This document shows positions 53,086-61,966 of a stretch of 64,000 bases of DNA, piece after piece (the first letter of the stretch is position 1; each line of letters opens with the position of its first letter). The notes under the pieces were generated by a model. It made no database searches, was not told the origin of the DNA, and saw only the letters and a program-made list of their open reading frames with translations. A program made the translations under genes and the position numbers. Origin of the DNA: CAZDXB01 sp964509335 (lineage in GTDB: Bacteria; Bacteroidota; Ignavibacteria; Kapaibacteriales; UBA2268); assembly GCA_964509335.1 (NCBI GenBank), contig CAZDXB010000009.1:34233-98232 (forward strand). Reading direction: 5' to 3'.

Positions 53086-54287
53086 TTTGTCTTTCCCGTC
53101 GTTACTTGTTCTATTATTTCGTCCGTAGATTTGAATATAACTTCCCAAGAGTGTGTTTTTTCAATGAGTTTTCTTCCGTTCTGGGATAGATTCGCGTTCA
53201 ACTCGTTGTTTTTTAGGGCTTCGATTGCTAAGTCTGCCAAGTCCTCGGCGGTTTCGCCAATTAGAGCTTCTTCGCCGTGTTTCGCGTGAATGCCTTGGTT
53301 GCCGGTTGGCGTTGTCGCTACGGGACAGCCGCAAGCCATAGCTTCGAGCAGTTTGTTTTGTATTCCGGATCCTCCGTTGTGCGGATGCAAAAACAATTTT
53401 GCTTCTTGCAAGTATGGTATCATATCGGGAACGTCGGGTATTATCTCCACGTTTTTCGATTCGAAAGCTCTAAGGGTATTAGGCGGATTAGCGCCTACTA
53501 TTTTTAATTTGACGTTGGGTATCTTGTTTTTTATTCTCGGCAAAATTTCCTTTACGAGTTTAGTAGCCATTAATTGGTTAGCCCAAACGTCCATCTTGCC
53601 GGCGAATATTATGTCTTTTCTTATTTGACCGTCTTTCGGCGGATTGAACTTGGAAATATCGACGCCGTTGGAAAGCAGGGCGTAACGGGCGTTTGGATTT
53701 TGCTTTTCCATCGCTTCGATATCTTCCGGCGTTACAAGCGTAACCGCGTCGAAATGATTGACTATTTCCGGTTCGTAGCGCTTCAGCGCTTTATATTCCC
53801 AAAAGCGGACAAGTTTTTGTAAGGGGCGGCGGCTGTTTTGAAACGACCTTTTTTGGTATAGAGTCCTGCAGTCCTCAGCCATAAGGATTTTTTTTATCGG
53901 TTTATTCTTGACGTATTCAGCCGTTCTCATAAAAAACGAGAAGGCGAGATCGAAGTTTTCTTCTTCAAGCAATTTATCGACTACTTTTTTATATTCAGGC
54001 TGGGTGTAAAAGCCAATCTCAAGCGGATATTTATAGGCGTTCTTGACGGTTCTAAAAGCGGCTACTATAGGATTCAACGGCACGGCTCGAACTTTGATTC
54101 CTTTGCTTTCTATCGCTTCTACGTATTCTTTCGGGGCTTTTCCGCCGTGGTAAAACGAAACTAGCGTTACGTCGTGATTTTCCGCCAGATGAGTCAAAAC
54201 GTAATTCGGCTTTAGGCGGTCTCCGCCTATTATCGGATACGGAAACCGAGCCGTTAAAAACAATATTTTCAGTCTCTTTTCAATCAT
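53082..54287 (-). CDS. Glycosyltransferase family 4 protein
   Basis: The 401-residue GT-B protein has the N-terminal LKILFLTARFPYPIIGGDRLK, a hinge ALLSNGVDISKF, and the C-terminal donor site FLHPHNGGSGIQNKLLEAMA with the family EX7E-like pattern. It transfers a sugar from a nucleotide sugar, presumably onto lipopolysaccharide or another surface glycan, given the coupled heptose-phosphatase-like gene. Acceptor and donor are unknown. There is no signal peptide. Confidence 0.9.
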   Translation of the reverse strand: MIEKRLKILFLTARFPYPIIGGDRLKPNYVLTHLAENHDVTLVSFYHGGKAPKEYVEAIESKGIKVRAVPLNPIVAAFRTVKNAYKYPLEIGFYTQPEYKKVVDKLLEEENFDLAFSFFMRTAEYVKNKPIKKILMAEDCRTLYQKRSFQNSRRPLQKLVRFWEYKALKRYEPEIVNHFDAVTLVTPEDIEAMEKQNPNARYALLSNGVDISKFNPPKDGQIRKDIIFAGKMDVWANQLMATKLVKEILPRIKNKIPNVKLKIVGANPPNTLRAFESKNVEIIPDVPDMIPYLQEAKLFLHPHNGGSGIQNKLLEAMACGCPVATTPTGNQGIHAKHGEEALIGETAEDLADLAIEALKNNELNANLSQNGRKLIEKTHSWEVIFKSTDEIIEQVTTGKTN

Positions 54288-54349
54288 TTTATCGTTTATC
54301 CAAACGAGTTAAAACGCAAAAGATAAATTTAAGGAAATTTTGCGAGAGT

Positions 54350-55570
54350 TTATAGAAAAGCGACTTTAAGAATTGAGTAATCGTCTTTGAGTTTTTCTTT
54401 TCCTCTAAGTTGTATAGCGCGTTCGTAGGCTTCTTCTAATTCGTCCGAGCTGTCTGGGCTATTGTATTTTTTAGCCAAGTCGATTAAGAACTCGTTGAAT
54501 TTATCGAGATTCCATCTGGTTCCGTCTTTTTTTTCAATTTCGTAAACGCCGTCGGAGAAAATGTATAATCTCGACGGTTTGGGGATTTTAGCGGAGAAGG
54601 CGTTGTATTCGTAATTTTTAACGGCGCCGATAAATACGTTTTTCGAGGAAAGGGGATAGCTATTGTTTTCTTCGTCCAAAAGAACAGCGGGCGGATGTCC
54701 GGCGCTGGAAAAACTAATCGCTCGCGTTTTGACGTTGTAAACGCCGTACCACATAGAGAAGAACATGTCGTTTTCCGGGGACATTTGAAAGGCTTTGTTC
54801 AGAGCGTTCAATACTTCGTCCGGTTTTCTAAAGTTGACTTTTTTCAAGTGTTGGTTAGAAAGTATATTTAAAATGCTAACGGAAAGCAGCGCCGGTCTGA
54901 TTCCGTGATAGCAAACGTCGAGCAGATAAACGGCGAAGTATTCTTTGTCAATCCAATGATAACCGAAAGAATCGCCGCCTAAGTTGCTTGACGGAATGAA
55001 CTTCCATCTTGTTCGGATTCTGCCGTTTTTCTTGGGCGCGGGCAAAAGAGAAGTAACGTATTCGGCGGCGCTTTCCAATTCGTCGTTTATGATTTTTAAA
55101 TATCTATCTTTTTCCTCGCTCGATTTTTTTAGTTCTTTGTTGATTTTCTCGATTTTTTCTTTGGAAAATTTCAAATCGAGGTGGTTTTTGATTCTAGCGA
55201 GTAGAACCTGCTGTTCAAAGGGCTTGACGACGTAATCGACGCCGCCGATGTCAAAGCCTTTTACGACGTCGTCGGTCGCCGATTTTGAGGTGAGGAAGAT
55301 TATCGGTATATGAGCGGTGGATTTGTTTTCTTTTAATTTTTCGCAAACTTCGAATCCGTTCATCCCCGGCATCATTATATCGAGCAATATTAAATCTGGG
55401 TCAATTTGTTCGACGCCGTTTAGAGCTTTGTCGCCGGTGTCTAGCATAGACACTTCGTATCCAGAGTGGTAGAGTAGAGTTCCCAACACTTGTAGGTTCT
55501 CCAAGATGTCGTCCACTACGAGTATTCTCGGTTTTCGCAGGTATTTTGCGGCGTTATCGACATTTTTCAT
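54350..55570 (-). CDS. Receiver-PP2C (SpoIIE/RsbU-type) serine phosphatase
   Basis: The 406-residue protein has a receiver (D64 in LILLDIMMPG), a coiled coil (about 140-180) and a PP2C phosphatase domain (SNLGGDSFGYHWID, VYLLDVCYHGIRPALLS, SFSSAGHPPAVL, YIFSDGVYEI). Such proteins remove phosphate from anti-sigma-antagonist proteins and so set off partner-switching. No STAS or anti-sigma kinase lies next to it. DVCYHG replaces the common DVSGHG, but the metal-binding Asp residues remain. It is transcribed alone or from upstream of uvrD. Confidence 0.88.
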   Translation of the reverse strand: MKNVDNAAKYLRKPRILVVDDILENLQVLGTLLYHSGYEVSMLDTGDKALNGVEQIDPDLILLDIMMPGMNGFEVCEKLKENKSTAHIPIIFLTSKSATDDVVKGFDIGGVDYVVKPFEQQVLLARIKNHLDLKFSKEKIEKINKELKKSSEEKDRYLKIINDELESAAEYVTSLLPAPKKNGRIRTRWKFIPSSNLGGDSFGYHWIDKEYFAVYLLDVCYHGIRPALLSVSILNILSNQHLKKVNFRKPDEVLNALNKAFQMSPENDMFFSMWYGVYNVKTRAISFSSAGHPPAVLLDEENNSYPLSSKNVFIGAVKNYEYNAFSAKIPKPSRLYIFSDGVYEIEKKDGTRWNLDKFNEFLIDLAKKYNSPDSSDELEEAYERAIQLRGKEKLKDDYSILKVAFL

Positions 55571-55639
55571 TGCGATTTCGCGTTTTTTGCTAATTTTTCT
55601 TTCTAATTTATTAAAGTATTAGCTTTTAAAAAAATCGGT

Positions 55640-57640
55640 TTAATTTTCTTCGGCGTCCCATTCTTGCAGAACGTAGCGCTCGGCTATGTCTTCGTCTATA
55701 TTCGAAATAAATCTCGATGGTTTTGAAAGCACGGCGCCGGATTCTCGGTCGTAAACGTTAATCGGATAGCTGATAAACAATTGATTTTTGGCTCGGGTGC
55801 AAGCTACGTAAAAAAGCCTGCGCTCCTCTTCGAGAGCGTCGAGACTTTCAGCCGCTTTCGAGGAGGGAAATCTGCCTTCCAAAGCCCATATAATAAACAC
55901 CGCTTTCCACTCCAGTCCTTTCGCCGAATGTATCGTTGATAGATTGAGTAACTCGTCTTCCTTAGATTCTTCCTCTATGTCCGTTACCGATTCTATCGGC
56001 GGTTCGATAGCCATATCGTTGAGGAATTCGTTTACGCTCGAGTATCTTTCCGCGATGGATATGAAGACCTCAATGTCCTTTTGGCGTTTTTGCCAATCGT
56101 CGTATTTGTTTTTTAGCGTTGGCCTATAATTTTCGGCGATTAGAGTCGCTTTTTCTCCGACGGACAATGATTTTGTATCCAAATCTTTTAAGAATAAAAG
56201 CAGCTTATCCAATGATTTTTGCGCCTTGCCTCGCGCGCCAAAATTGATTTTCCCTTCCATCGGATTTGGCGATTCGAACAGCCGGTCGATTATTTTCGCC
56301 GACGTTCGCGGTCCGACGCCGTCCAAAAGATTCAGCAGTCTATGCCAGCTGATAGCGTCTTTTGGATTATATAGCGCTTTGAAGTAGCTCAGCATATCTT
56401 TAATGTGCGCCGTTTCTACGAATTTCATCCCGCCGAATTTTTGGTAGGGGATGTTGGCTTTCGCCAGCTCTATTTCCAAATCGAAGGAGTGGAAGCCGGA
56501 GCGGAAAAGCACGGCTATGTCTTCAAGATTTATGTCCTGCTCGCGAAGGTCGAGTATTTGTTGAGCTATGAAACGCGACTGCTGTCTTTCGTCGGCGCAA
56601 CTGATTATTTTCGGTTTGTCGAACTCGCCGATTCTGCGCGTGAACAGTTCTTTCTCGTAAAGAAACGGAGCGTCTTTTATTATTTCGTTGGTTAAAGTCA
56701 GTATTTGCTGAGAGCCGCGATAGTTCTCCTCTATTTTATATACCTCGCATTCCTTAAAATCGTCGGGGAATTCTATTATATTCTGAAATTCGGCTCCTCT
56801 GAAAGCGTATATGCTCTGGGCGTCGTCGCCGACTGCCATCACGTTTTCCCGCTCTCCCGCCAGCTGCATTATTATTTCCCGCTGGAGTTTGTTTGTGTCT
56901 TGGTATTCGTCCACCATTACGTACTTGAACTTTCGGTTGATTTTTTTCTTAATCGCCGGTTTGGTTTTCAAAAGTTCGAGAAGATTGACGAGCAAATCGT
57001 CGTAATCCATTACGTTGTATTTCTTTTTGTAAGCTTCGTATTCCCTGAGTATTTTTTCTATCAGTTCATAGGCGTCCAAGAAAAACGGGAAGTCTTTCAT
57101 AAGCAAATCTTCTAGGGCTTGTTGTCTGTTGACGGCGAGGCTGTATATTTTTTGCAAAGTGTCTTTTTTCGGGAATCGTCTTTTGGGTTTTCCTTGGGTG
57201 AATTGAGTGCGCAATAGATTAATCGTGTCGGCTGAGTCGCCGGCGTCCAAGACGTTGAAGCTTTGGTCGTAACCGATAGCGTCGGCGTATTGTCTTAGCG
57301 TTTGCAAAGCGAATGAATGGAAAGTGCCGCCGGAGGCTTTTTCGCATCTGCCGTCCAATAAAATCGAGGCGCGACGCTTCATTTCTCTGGCGGCTTTGCG
57401 GGTGAAAGTCAAAAGTAAAATCGCTTCGGCTGGGACGCCGTCTTCGATTAGCCTCGCCAATCTATATACTAAAGTCCGCGTCTTGCCGGTGCCCGCTCCG
57501 GCTATGACCAAGGCGGCGCCTTGGTTGTGCATTACGGCGTTGTGTTGCGCCGGATTGAGATGCCTTTCGTATTGTATTTTATATCCCGCGAATTTTCTAG
57601 AGTCAGCTTCCGACGCTTTTTTTAGATATATTTTCTTCAT
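55640..57640 (-). CDS. UvrD/PcrA-family superfamily 1 DNA helicase
   Basis: The 666-residue protein has the SF1A motifs: Q-motif (LNPAQHNAV), Walker A (AGAGTGKTRTLVYRL), TFTRKAAREM, DEYQDTNKLQ (motif II), GDDAQSIYAFRGA, VLFRSG, LSTIHSAKGLEWKAVF and RRLFYVACTRAKN. It unwinds DNA 3' to 5' in repair and replication restart. It is somewhat shorter than PcrA (about 720 residues) because the C-terminal tail is short. No nuclease domain is present, which excludes AddA/RecB. Confidence 0.93.
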   Translation of the reverse strand: MKKIYLKKASEADSRKFAGYKIQYERHLNPAQHNAVMHNQGAALVIAGAGTGKTRTLVYRLARLIEDGVPAEAILLLTFTRKAAREMKRRASILLDGRCEKASGGTFHSFALQTLRQYADAIGYDQSFNVLDAGDSADTINLLRTQFTQGKPKRRFPKKDTLQKIYSLAVNRQQALEDLLMKDFPFFLDAYELIEKILREYEAYKKKYNVMDYDDLLVNLLELLKTKPAIKKKINRKFKYVMVDEYQDTNKLQREIIMQLAGERENVMAVGDDAQSIYAFRGAEFQNIIEFPDDFKECEVYKIEENYRGSQQILTLTNEIIKDAPFLYEKELFTRRIGEFDKPKIISCADERQQSRFIAQQILDLREQDINLEDIAVLFRSGFHSFDLEIELAKANIPYQKFGGMKFVETAHIKDMLSYFKALYNPKDAISWHRLLNLLDGVGPRTSAKIIDRLFESPNPMEGKINFGARGKAQKSLDKLLLFLKDLDTKSLSVGEKATLIAENYRPTLKNKYDDWQKRQKDIEVFISIAERYSSVNEFLNDMAIEPPIESVTDIEEESKEDELLNLSTIHSAKGLEWKAVFIIWALEGRFPSSKAAESLDALEEERRLFYVACTRAKNQLFISYPINVYDRESGAVLSKPSRFISNIDEDIAERYVLQEWDAEEN

Positions 57641-57777
57641 AGCTCACTTTGTTTTTTTATTTATGCTCAAATAATTTATTTTTGAAAAAATACAATTTTA
57701 TTAAACGAATTTCGATATATTAATTTAACGATAAAAATTACAAATTTTTAATTTATCAAAAAAACGGAGAAAGACGA

Positions 57778-58701
57778 ATGAAGAACTTTTACTTAATTCT
57801 AATCGCGATTATGGCTTTTACTTTTACGGCGAAAGCGCAGTTCAGTCCTTATCTTGCCGACGGTTATCTCGAAGAAGCAAGAGACAAAGCGGCTGAATCA
57901 ATTAGCGACCCTTACTTGGTTTCGATAGCTACGATAAACGGAACTATAGAAGGATTGGAATTTGGCGGCGAACTAATACCTTTGGAATTTATATTAGAAG
58001 GAGACGATAAAGGCAAAGGCTCCGCTTGGGCTTATACTTTTATGGCGGAAGAGTCCGACCCGGTAGTTATACTTGTCGGCGATTTAGGTCCGCTCGGGTT
58101 ACAGAAATTCAACACTGAAGACCTTGGCGTTGACACCGGTCTTTTAACCGGATACGCTTCGGATAATTCTCTCGACGACACCGAATGGATTAACAGCGAC
58201 GAAATGGTCAATTACCTTTTGGCTTCTCAAGAATATCAAGATTATATGAGCGCTAACGAAAACGGAGCGCCTCGGGGCGTTAGCCTCGGTTACGCCGAAT
58301 ACGGAATTTTAGAGACCGACAAACCCTACTGGTTTGTATTGATGACTGTCGAAGAAGAGCAGGGCGGCGTTATTCAAGCCGAATCGGATAGCCTTCTTAT
58401 AGTTATCGACGCTGAAGACGGCTCTATTACGGACGTGGAAGACGACGACAGAGCGATTGGGAATTTGGAGATTTATCCGAATCCCGCATCGAGTCAGGCG
58501 ATTATAAGCGTTCCGAGCTATTTTTCGTTAGACGGCGCCGAAGTTACAATGTTCGATATTAACGGCGGCGTAGTCGATAGCTTCGTTCCCAAAACGCGGA
58601 AGCTCGAATTGAATTTAAACGAATACGTTCCGGGCGTTTATTACGTAAGGATACAAAGCAAGGAAGGAACGCTAACGAAGCCGATTGTGATAAATAAGTA
58701 G
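57778..58701 (+). CDS. Secreted protein with T9SS type A sorting domain
   Basis: The 307-residue product starts with a signal peptide (about residues 1-20, ending TAKAQ). The last 75 residues are a typical type A sorting domain: IYPNPASSQAIISVP, VTMFDINGGVV and GVYYVRIQSKEG. The protein is therefore exported by Sec, then carried across the outer membrane by the type IX system and fixed to the surface or released. The central 200 residues match nothing I recognise; they are acidic with mixed strands. CGGAGAAAG before the ATG is a possible ribosome site. The gene stands alone before the repeat region. Confidence 0.88.
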   Translation: MKNFYLILIAIMAFTFTAKAQFSPYLADGYLEEARDKAAESISDPYLVSIATINGTIEGLEFGGELIPLEFILEGDDKGKGSAWAYTFMAEESDPVVILVGDLGPLGLQKFNTEDLGVDTGLLTGYASDNSLDDTEWINSDEMVNYLLASQEYQDYMSANENGAPRGVSLGYAEYGILETDKPYWFVLMTVEEEQGGVIQAESDSLLIVIDAEDGSITDVEDDDRAIGNLEIYPNPASSQAIISVPSYFSLDGAEVTMFDINGGVVDSFVPKTRKLELNLNEYVPGVYYVRIQSKEGTLTKPIVINK

Positions 58702-58740
58702 TTTTTCTTTTAAGAATTTGCGACTGTAAAAAGAATGATT

Positions 58741-59116
58741 ATTTACCTCACCCTAACCCTCTCCGTAAACGGAGAGGGATTTTTATAGTTCACCTCACCC
58801 TAACCCTCTCCGTAAACGGAGAGGGGACTAATTGGTTGATTTATCTATGTTTACGCTAACCTTTAAGTTCTCTCCCCGCTTGCGGGGAGAGTTAGAGTGG
58901 GGTAATTGATTACCTAAAGAGCGATTTTTACTTCTACCTCGCCCCAGCCCTCTCCGTAATGATAGTTCACCTCACCCTAACCCTCTCCGTAAACGGAGAG
59001 GGGACTAATTGGTTGTTTTATCTATGTTTGCGTTAACCTTTTAGTCCTCGCCCCGCTTGCGGGGAGAGTTAGAGAGGGGTAAACAAAAGAGAGGGGTAAA
59101 TAAAAGAGAGGGGTAA
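58741..59116. repeat. Composite palindromic repeat array between two genes
   Basis: Perfect palindromes of type A (CCCTCTCCGTAAACGGAGAGGG) lie at 58757-58778, 58804-58825 and 58981-59002. Type B (CTCTCCCCGCTTGCGGGGAGAG or close) lies at 58870-58891 and about 59046-59068. A decayed half copy is at 58941-58958. A and B are joined by a conserved linker (GGGACTAATTGGTTG...ATCTATGTTT), so a unit of about 110 bp is repeated twice. A 17-bp unit (GAGAGGGGTAAACAAAA) is repeated two and a half times at 59072-59116. The rest of 58702-59201 holds no gene; the array lies just ahead of the restriction-modification gene. Confidence 0.88.
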
Positions 59117-59201
59117 TCGCCTACGTTTGCTTTTTCTCTCAAATATTATTAAATTGAATTATTAATAATATTAAGCGCTTGGAATTTATGAGCGGCGGAA
59201 A

Positions 59202-60956
59202 ATGTCCGAATATCTGATTAAAAAATATTACAAGGACGTCGAAAATTACTTGAGATTCGGCGGCAGCAGGAAAGAAACTTCGATTCGCACGGCTTTTCAA
59301 AATCTGCTGAACGAATATTGTAAAAAGAAAGACTTCTTCCTCGTTCCGGAGCTGGACTACAAAACGAACGACGGCAAAACCGTTTTCCCCGACGGAACGG
59401 TCAAGGATTCTCTGCGGCTCGATTGGGGCTACTGGGAGAGCAAAGACGAAGACGACGACCTCGAAGAGGAAATTAAAAAGAAGTTCGCAAAGGGATACCC
59501 GAAAGACAATATACTGTTCGAAGATTCGCAAACGGCGATTCTGTATCAGGCGGGAAACCGCGCCGACAAAGCCGAAGTAAAGAATCCCAAGGAACTGCAA
59601 AAGATTCTGAACAAATTCATCGGCTACGAGAAGCCGGAAATAAGGGACTTTCGGGAAGCGATTGAAAAGTTCAAAGAGGACATACCAAAAGTCGCCGAGG
59701 CGCTGCGCGAGCTAATCGAAGAGCAAGCGAAAATCAACGAGGATTACAGGCGAGCCAGAGACATATTCCTCGCTCTGTGCAAAGACGTCATCAACCCCGA
59801 CTTAGTCGTCGAGGACGTCCGCGAAATGCTCGTCCAGCACATACTCACAGAGGACATATTCAACACCGTCTTCGACGAAACGCAGTTCCACGAGGAAAAC
59901 AACATCGCGAACGAACTCGTCAAGGTCCTGAAAACATTCTTCCACGGCGAGACGAAAAGGCGGTTCCTCGATAACGTCCATCACTACTACCGCATAATAA
60001 AAGCCAAGGCGTCGGGAATAGCGAATCACGCCGAAAAGCAAAAGTTCCTGAAAGTGATTTACGAGAACTTTTACAAAGCCTACAACCCGAAGAAAGCCGA
60101 CAGGCTCGGCGTCGTTTACACGCCGAACGAAATAGTAAAGTTTATGATAGAAAGCGCCGACTACCTTTGCTTCGAGCATTTCGGCAGGACGCTCGCCGAC
60201 GAAAACGTGGAAATTCTCGACCCCGCCGCCGGCACCGGTACTTACATTACCGAACTAATTGAATATTTGCCCGCGAGCAAGCTCGAATACAAATACGAAA
60301 ACGAAATACACGCCAACGAAGTCGAAATTCTGCCTTACTACATCGCCAACTTGAATATCGAATACACTTACAAGCAGAAGAAGGGGCGCTACAAGGAATT
60401 CGAAAACATTTGCTTCGTCGATACGCTGGACAATCTCGGCTTTAAATACAAGGGCAAGCAGGAAGGTATGAGCTTCGGGCTGGGGCTGGAAAACCAAGAG
60501 CGAATTAAAAAGCAGAACAAAAGGAAAATCTCGGTCATTATCGGTAATCCGCCTTACAACGCCAACCAGCTGAACGAAAACGAAAACAACAAAAACCGCC
60601 AATATCCGGAAATAGACAAAAGGATAAAAGACACTTATATTAAAGACAGCACGGCGCAAAAGACGAAATTATACGATATGTACGCTCGGTTTTATCGCTG
60701 GGCGATGGACAGAATCGACGAAAACGGGATAATCGCTTTTATAACGAACAACTCTTTCGTGAACGCCAGAACCTTCGACGGATTTAGGAAATCTGTCGAG
60801 AAAGAATTCGACTACGTTTACGTTATCGATTTGGGCGGCAACATAAGGGAGCTGTCTGGAAAAGACGGGATATTCCTAAACGAGCGGCACACGATTTTCG
60901 GCGTCTCGGCGGCTGTAGGTATCGCTATTATGTTTTTAGTGAAGAGCGGAAGTTAA
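59202..60956 (+). CDS. Type ISP/IIG restriction-modification enzyme, nuclease-methylase part (5' half of split gene)
   Basis: The 584-residue product has a PD-(D/E)XK nuclease at the N-terminus (P63-D64 and E79-S80-K81), a helical connector (about 150-300) and an N6-adenine methylase domain. Motif I is D340 in ILDPAAGTGTYI and motif IV is NPPY at 449-452. There is no helicase domain between nuclease and methylase. It stops after GIAIMFLVKSGS, a point inside the family's usual continuous chain; the expected continuation (KKAKIYY) begins at 61967, beyond two inserted genes. The sequence is more GC-rich than its surroundings. Whether the two halves assemble is unknown. Confidence 0.85.
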   Translation: MSEYLIKKYYKDVENYLRFGGSRKETSIRTAFQNLLNEYCKKKDFFLVPELDYKTNDGKTVFPDGTVKDSLRLDWGYWESKDEDDDLEEEIKKKFAKGYPKDNILFEDSQTAILYQAGNRADKAEVKNPKELQKILNKFIGYEKPEIRDFREAIEKFKEDIPKVAEALRELIEEQAKINEDYRRARDIFLALCKDVINPDLVVEDVREMLVQHILTEDIFNTVFDETQFHEENNIANELVKVLKTFFHGETKRRFLDNVHHYYRIIKAKASGIANHAEKQKFLKVIYENFYKAYNPKKADRLGVVYTPNEIVKFMIESADYLCFEHFGRTLADENVEILDPAAGTGTYITELIEYLPASKLEYKYENEIHANEVEILPYYIANLNIEYTYKQKKGRYKEFENICFVDTLDNLGFKYKGKQEGMSFGLGLENQERIKKQNKRKISVIIGNPPYNANQLNENENNKNRQYPEIDKRIKDTYIKDSTAQKTKLYDMYARFYRWAMDRIDENGIIAFITNNSFVNARTFDGFRKSVEKEFDYVYVIDLGGNIRELSGKDGIFLNERHTIFGVSAAVGIAIMFLVKSGS

Positions 60957-60987
60957 CAATAAATTGTAATATATATCTGGAAAAGTT

Positions 60988-61653
60988 ATGAATTATATGA
61001 AAGAAATTAATGAAATTAAAAAATTGTGCGATAAGTTAAAGAAAGGAGAATCGAAAAAGAGGGATAGGAAGATAGAAATATATTCAAGCGGAGTTAAAGC
61101 AAAACTTGTGAATACATATTATTCACTACAAATGATAAAAGAATTATACGATAAAATAGATGAAACATCAACAAGTAGCGACAATATACAAGTGGCTGAT
61201 AAATTATATTTCTATGTTGATTCGTTCTTTACATTTCTTTATTCTTCTTTAGATATTGTATCACATATATTAAATAATTATTATAATTTAGGATATGATG
61301 AAAAAATTATTTGCTTTAAACAAATAAATAATCAGTTAAAAAAATATAATGGGAATTTGAAAGTAATTTCTAAAATTGATAGTATATTGAGATCTAATTA
61401 TTTTAAGAATCTTTATTCCTATAGAAATTGTTCAACACACAGGAGACAAATTTCTCTTATATTTAAAACACGTAAAACACAAATAACTGGAGGTTATTCA
61501 ACAGATGATTTTACTGAAGTCAAAATATTAATATGTGATAACCCATTAACTACTTATCCAAAAACAAAACAAGGAAGAGAACTTATTGATTATTGTTCAA
61601 AAATATTTGAACATTTTTTTAAAAATATAAAAACAATTATTGAAAATTTATAA
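60988..61653 (+). CDS. HEPN-motif protein inside the split restriction-modification gene
   Basis: I do not recognise the full family of this 221-residue protein. It is mostly helical, and residues 146-151 read RNCSTH, the R-x4-H motif of HEPN ribonucleases, at the end of a predicted helix. HEPN proteins often cut RNA in toxin-antitoxin or antiphage systems, but some are inactive. A second Met (codon 4) is an alternative start. The codons are strongly AT-biased, unlike the flanks. It lies 15 bases before the DUF3467 gene, its likely partner. Confidence 0.7.
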   Translation: MNYMKEINEIKKLCDKLKKGESKKRDRKIEIYSSGVKAKLVNTYYSLQMIKELYDKIDETSTSSDNIQVADKLYFYVDSFFTFLYSSLDIVSHILNNYYNLGYDEKIICFKQINNQLKKYNGNLKVISKIDSILRSNYFKNLYSYRNCSTHRRQISLIFKTRKTQITGGYSTDDFTEVKILICDNPLTTYPKTKQGRELIDYCSKIFEHFFKNIKTIIENL

Positions 61654-61668
61654 AAGGAAGGTGTAACT

Positions 61669-61941
61669 ATGAAAAAGAATAATGATGAAAACATTAAAAA
61701 AGAAGAAAAAAAAGAATTAAAAGTTTTATCTACTTCTGAAATAAGCAAAGGAGTTTATTCAAATTTAGCCGTTATTAATCATAATGAAAATGAGTTTATT
61801 TTAGATTTTTTACTTCGTTTAAGATCTGAAACGCAACTTGTTTCAAGGGTAATATTAAGTCCTGAACATATGAAAAGATTTAATAAAGTTATTGAGGAAA
61901 GTATTAAAAAATTTGATAAAACTAATAAAACCAAAAAATAA
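61669..61941 (+). CDS. DUF3467-like small protein
   Basis: This 90-residue protein matches the DUF3467 pattern: VYSNLAVINHNENEFILDFL, then LVSRVILSPEHMKRFNKVIEES. The family has no established function. A clear ribosome site (GGAAGG) lies eight bases before the ATG. It follows the HEPN-motif gene by 15 bases and could be its antitoxin or partner; that is inferred from order and size. Its stop is 25 bases before the ATG that restarts the restriction-modification chain. Confidence 0.75.
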   Translation: MKKNNDENIKKEEKKELKVLSTSEISKGVYSNLAVINHNENEFILDFLLRLRSETQLVSRVILSPEHMKRFNKVIEESIKKFDKTNKTKK

Positions 61942-61966
61942 AATTAAATATTATTTTAATAATATA

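Larger units (their letters stand above)
60957..61966 (+). other. AT-rich insertion splitting the restriction-modification gene
   Basis: About 1,010 bases lie between the last codon of the 5' half (AGT, then TAA) and the ATG that restarts the chain at 61967. Joining AGT directly to the following AAA gives the continuous sequence VKSGSKKAKIYY. The insert is far more AT-rich than both flanks and carries two genes on the same strand. I see no terminal inverted repeats, transposase or target duplication, so the means of entry is unknown. Confidence 0.75.

Noticed and set aside
53086..53148. N-terminal extension of the GmhB-like protein from ATG 53148.
   Set aside because: The 21 residues lie inside the glycosyltransferase gene and are unlike the family; TTG 53085 overlaps the stop as TTGA and gives normal length.
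58741..59116. Possible CRISPR array.
   Set aside because: The repeats are palindromic families at irregular distances without unique spacers of constant length, and no cas gene is near.
61892..61966. Upstream in-frame ATG for the specificity half.
   Set aside because: It lies within the DUF3467 gene and gives 25 Lys/Ile/Asn-rich residues without similarity; homology starts right after ATG 61967.
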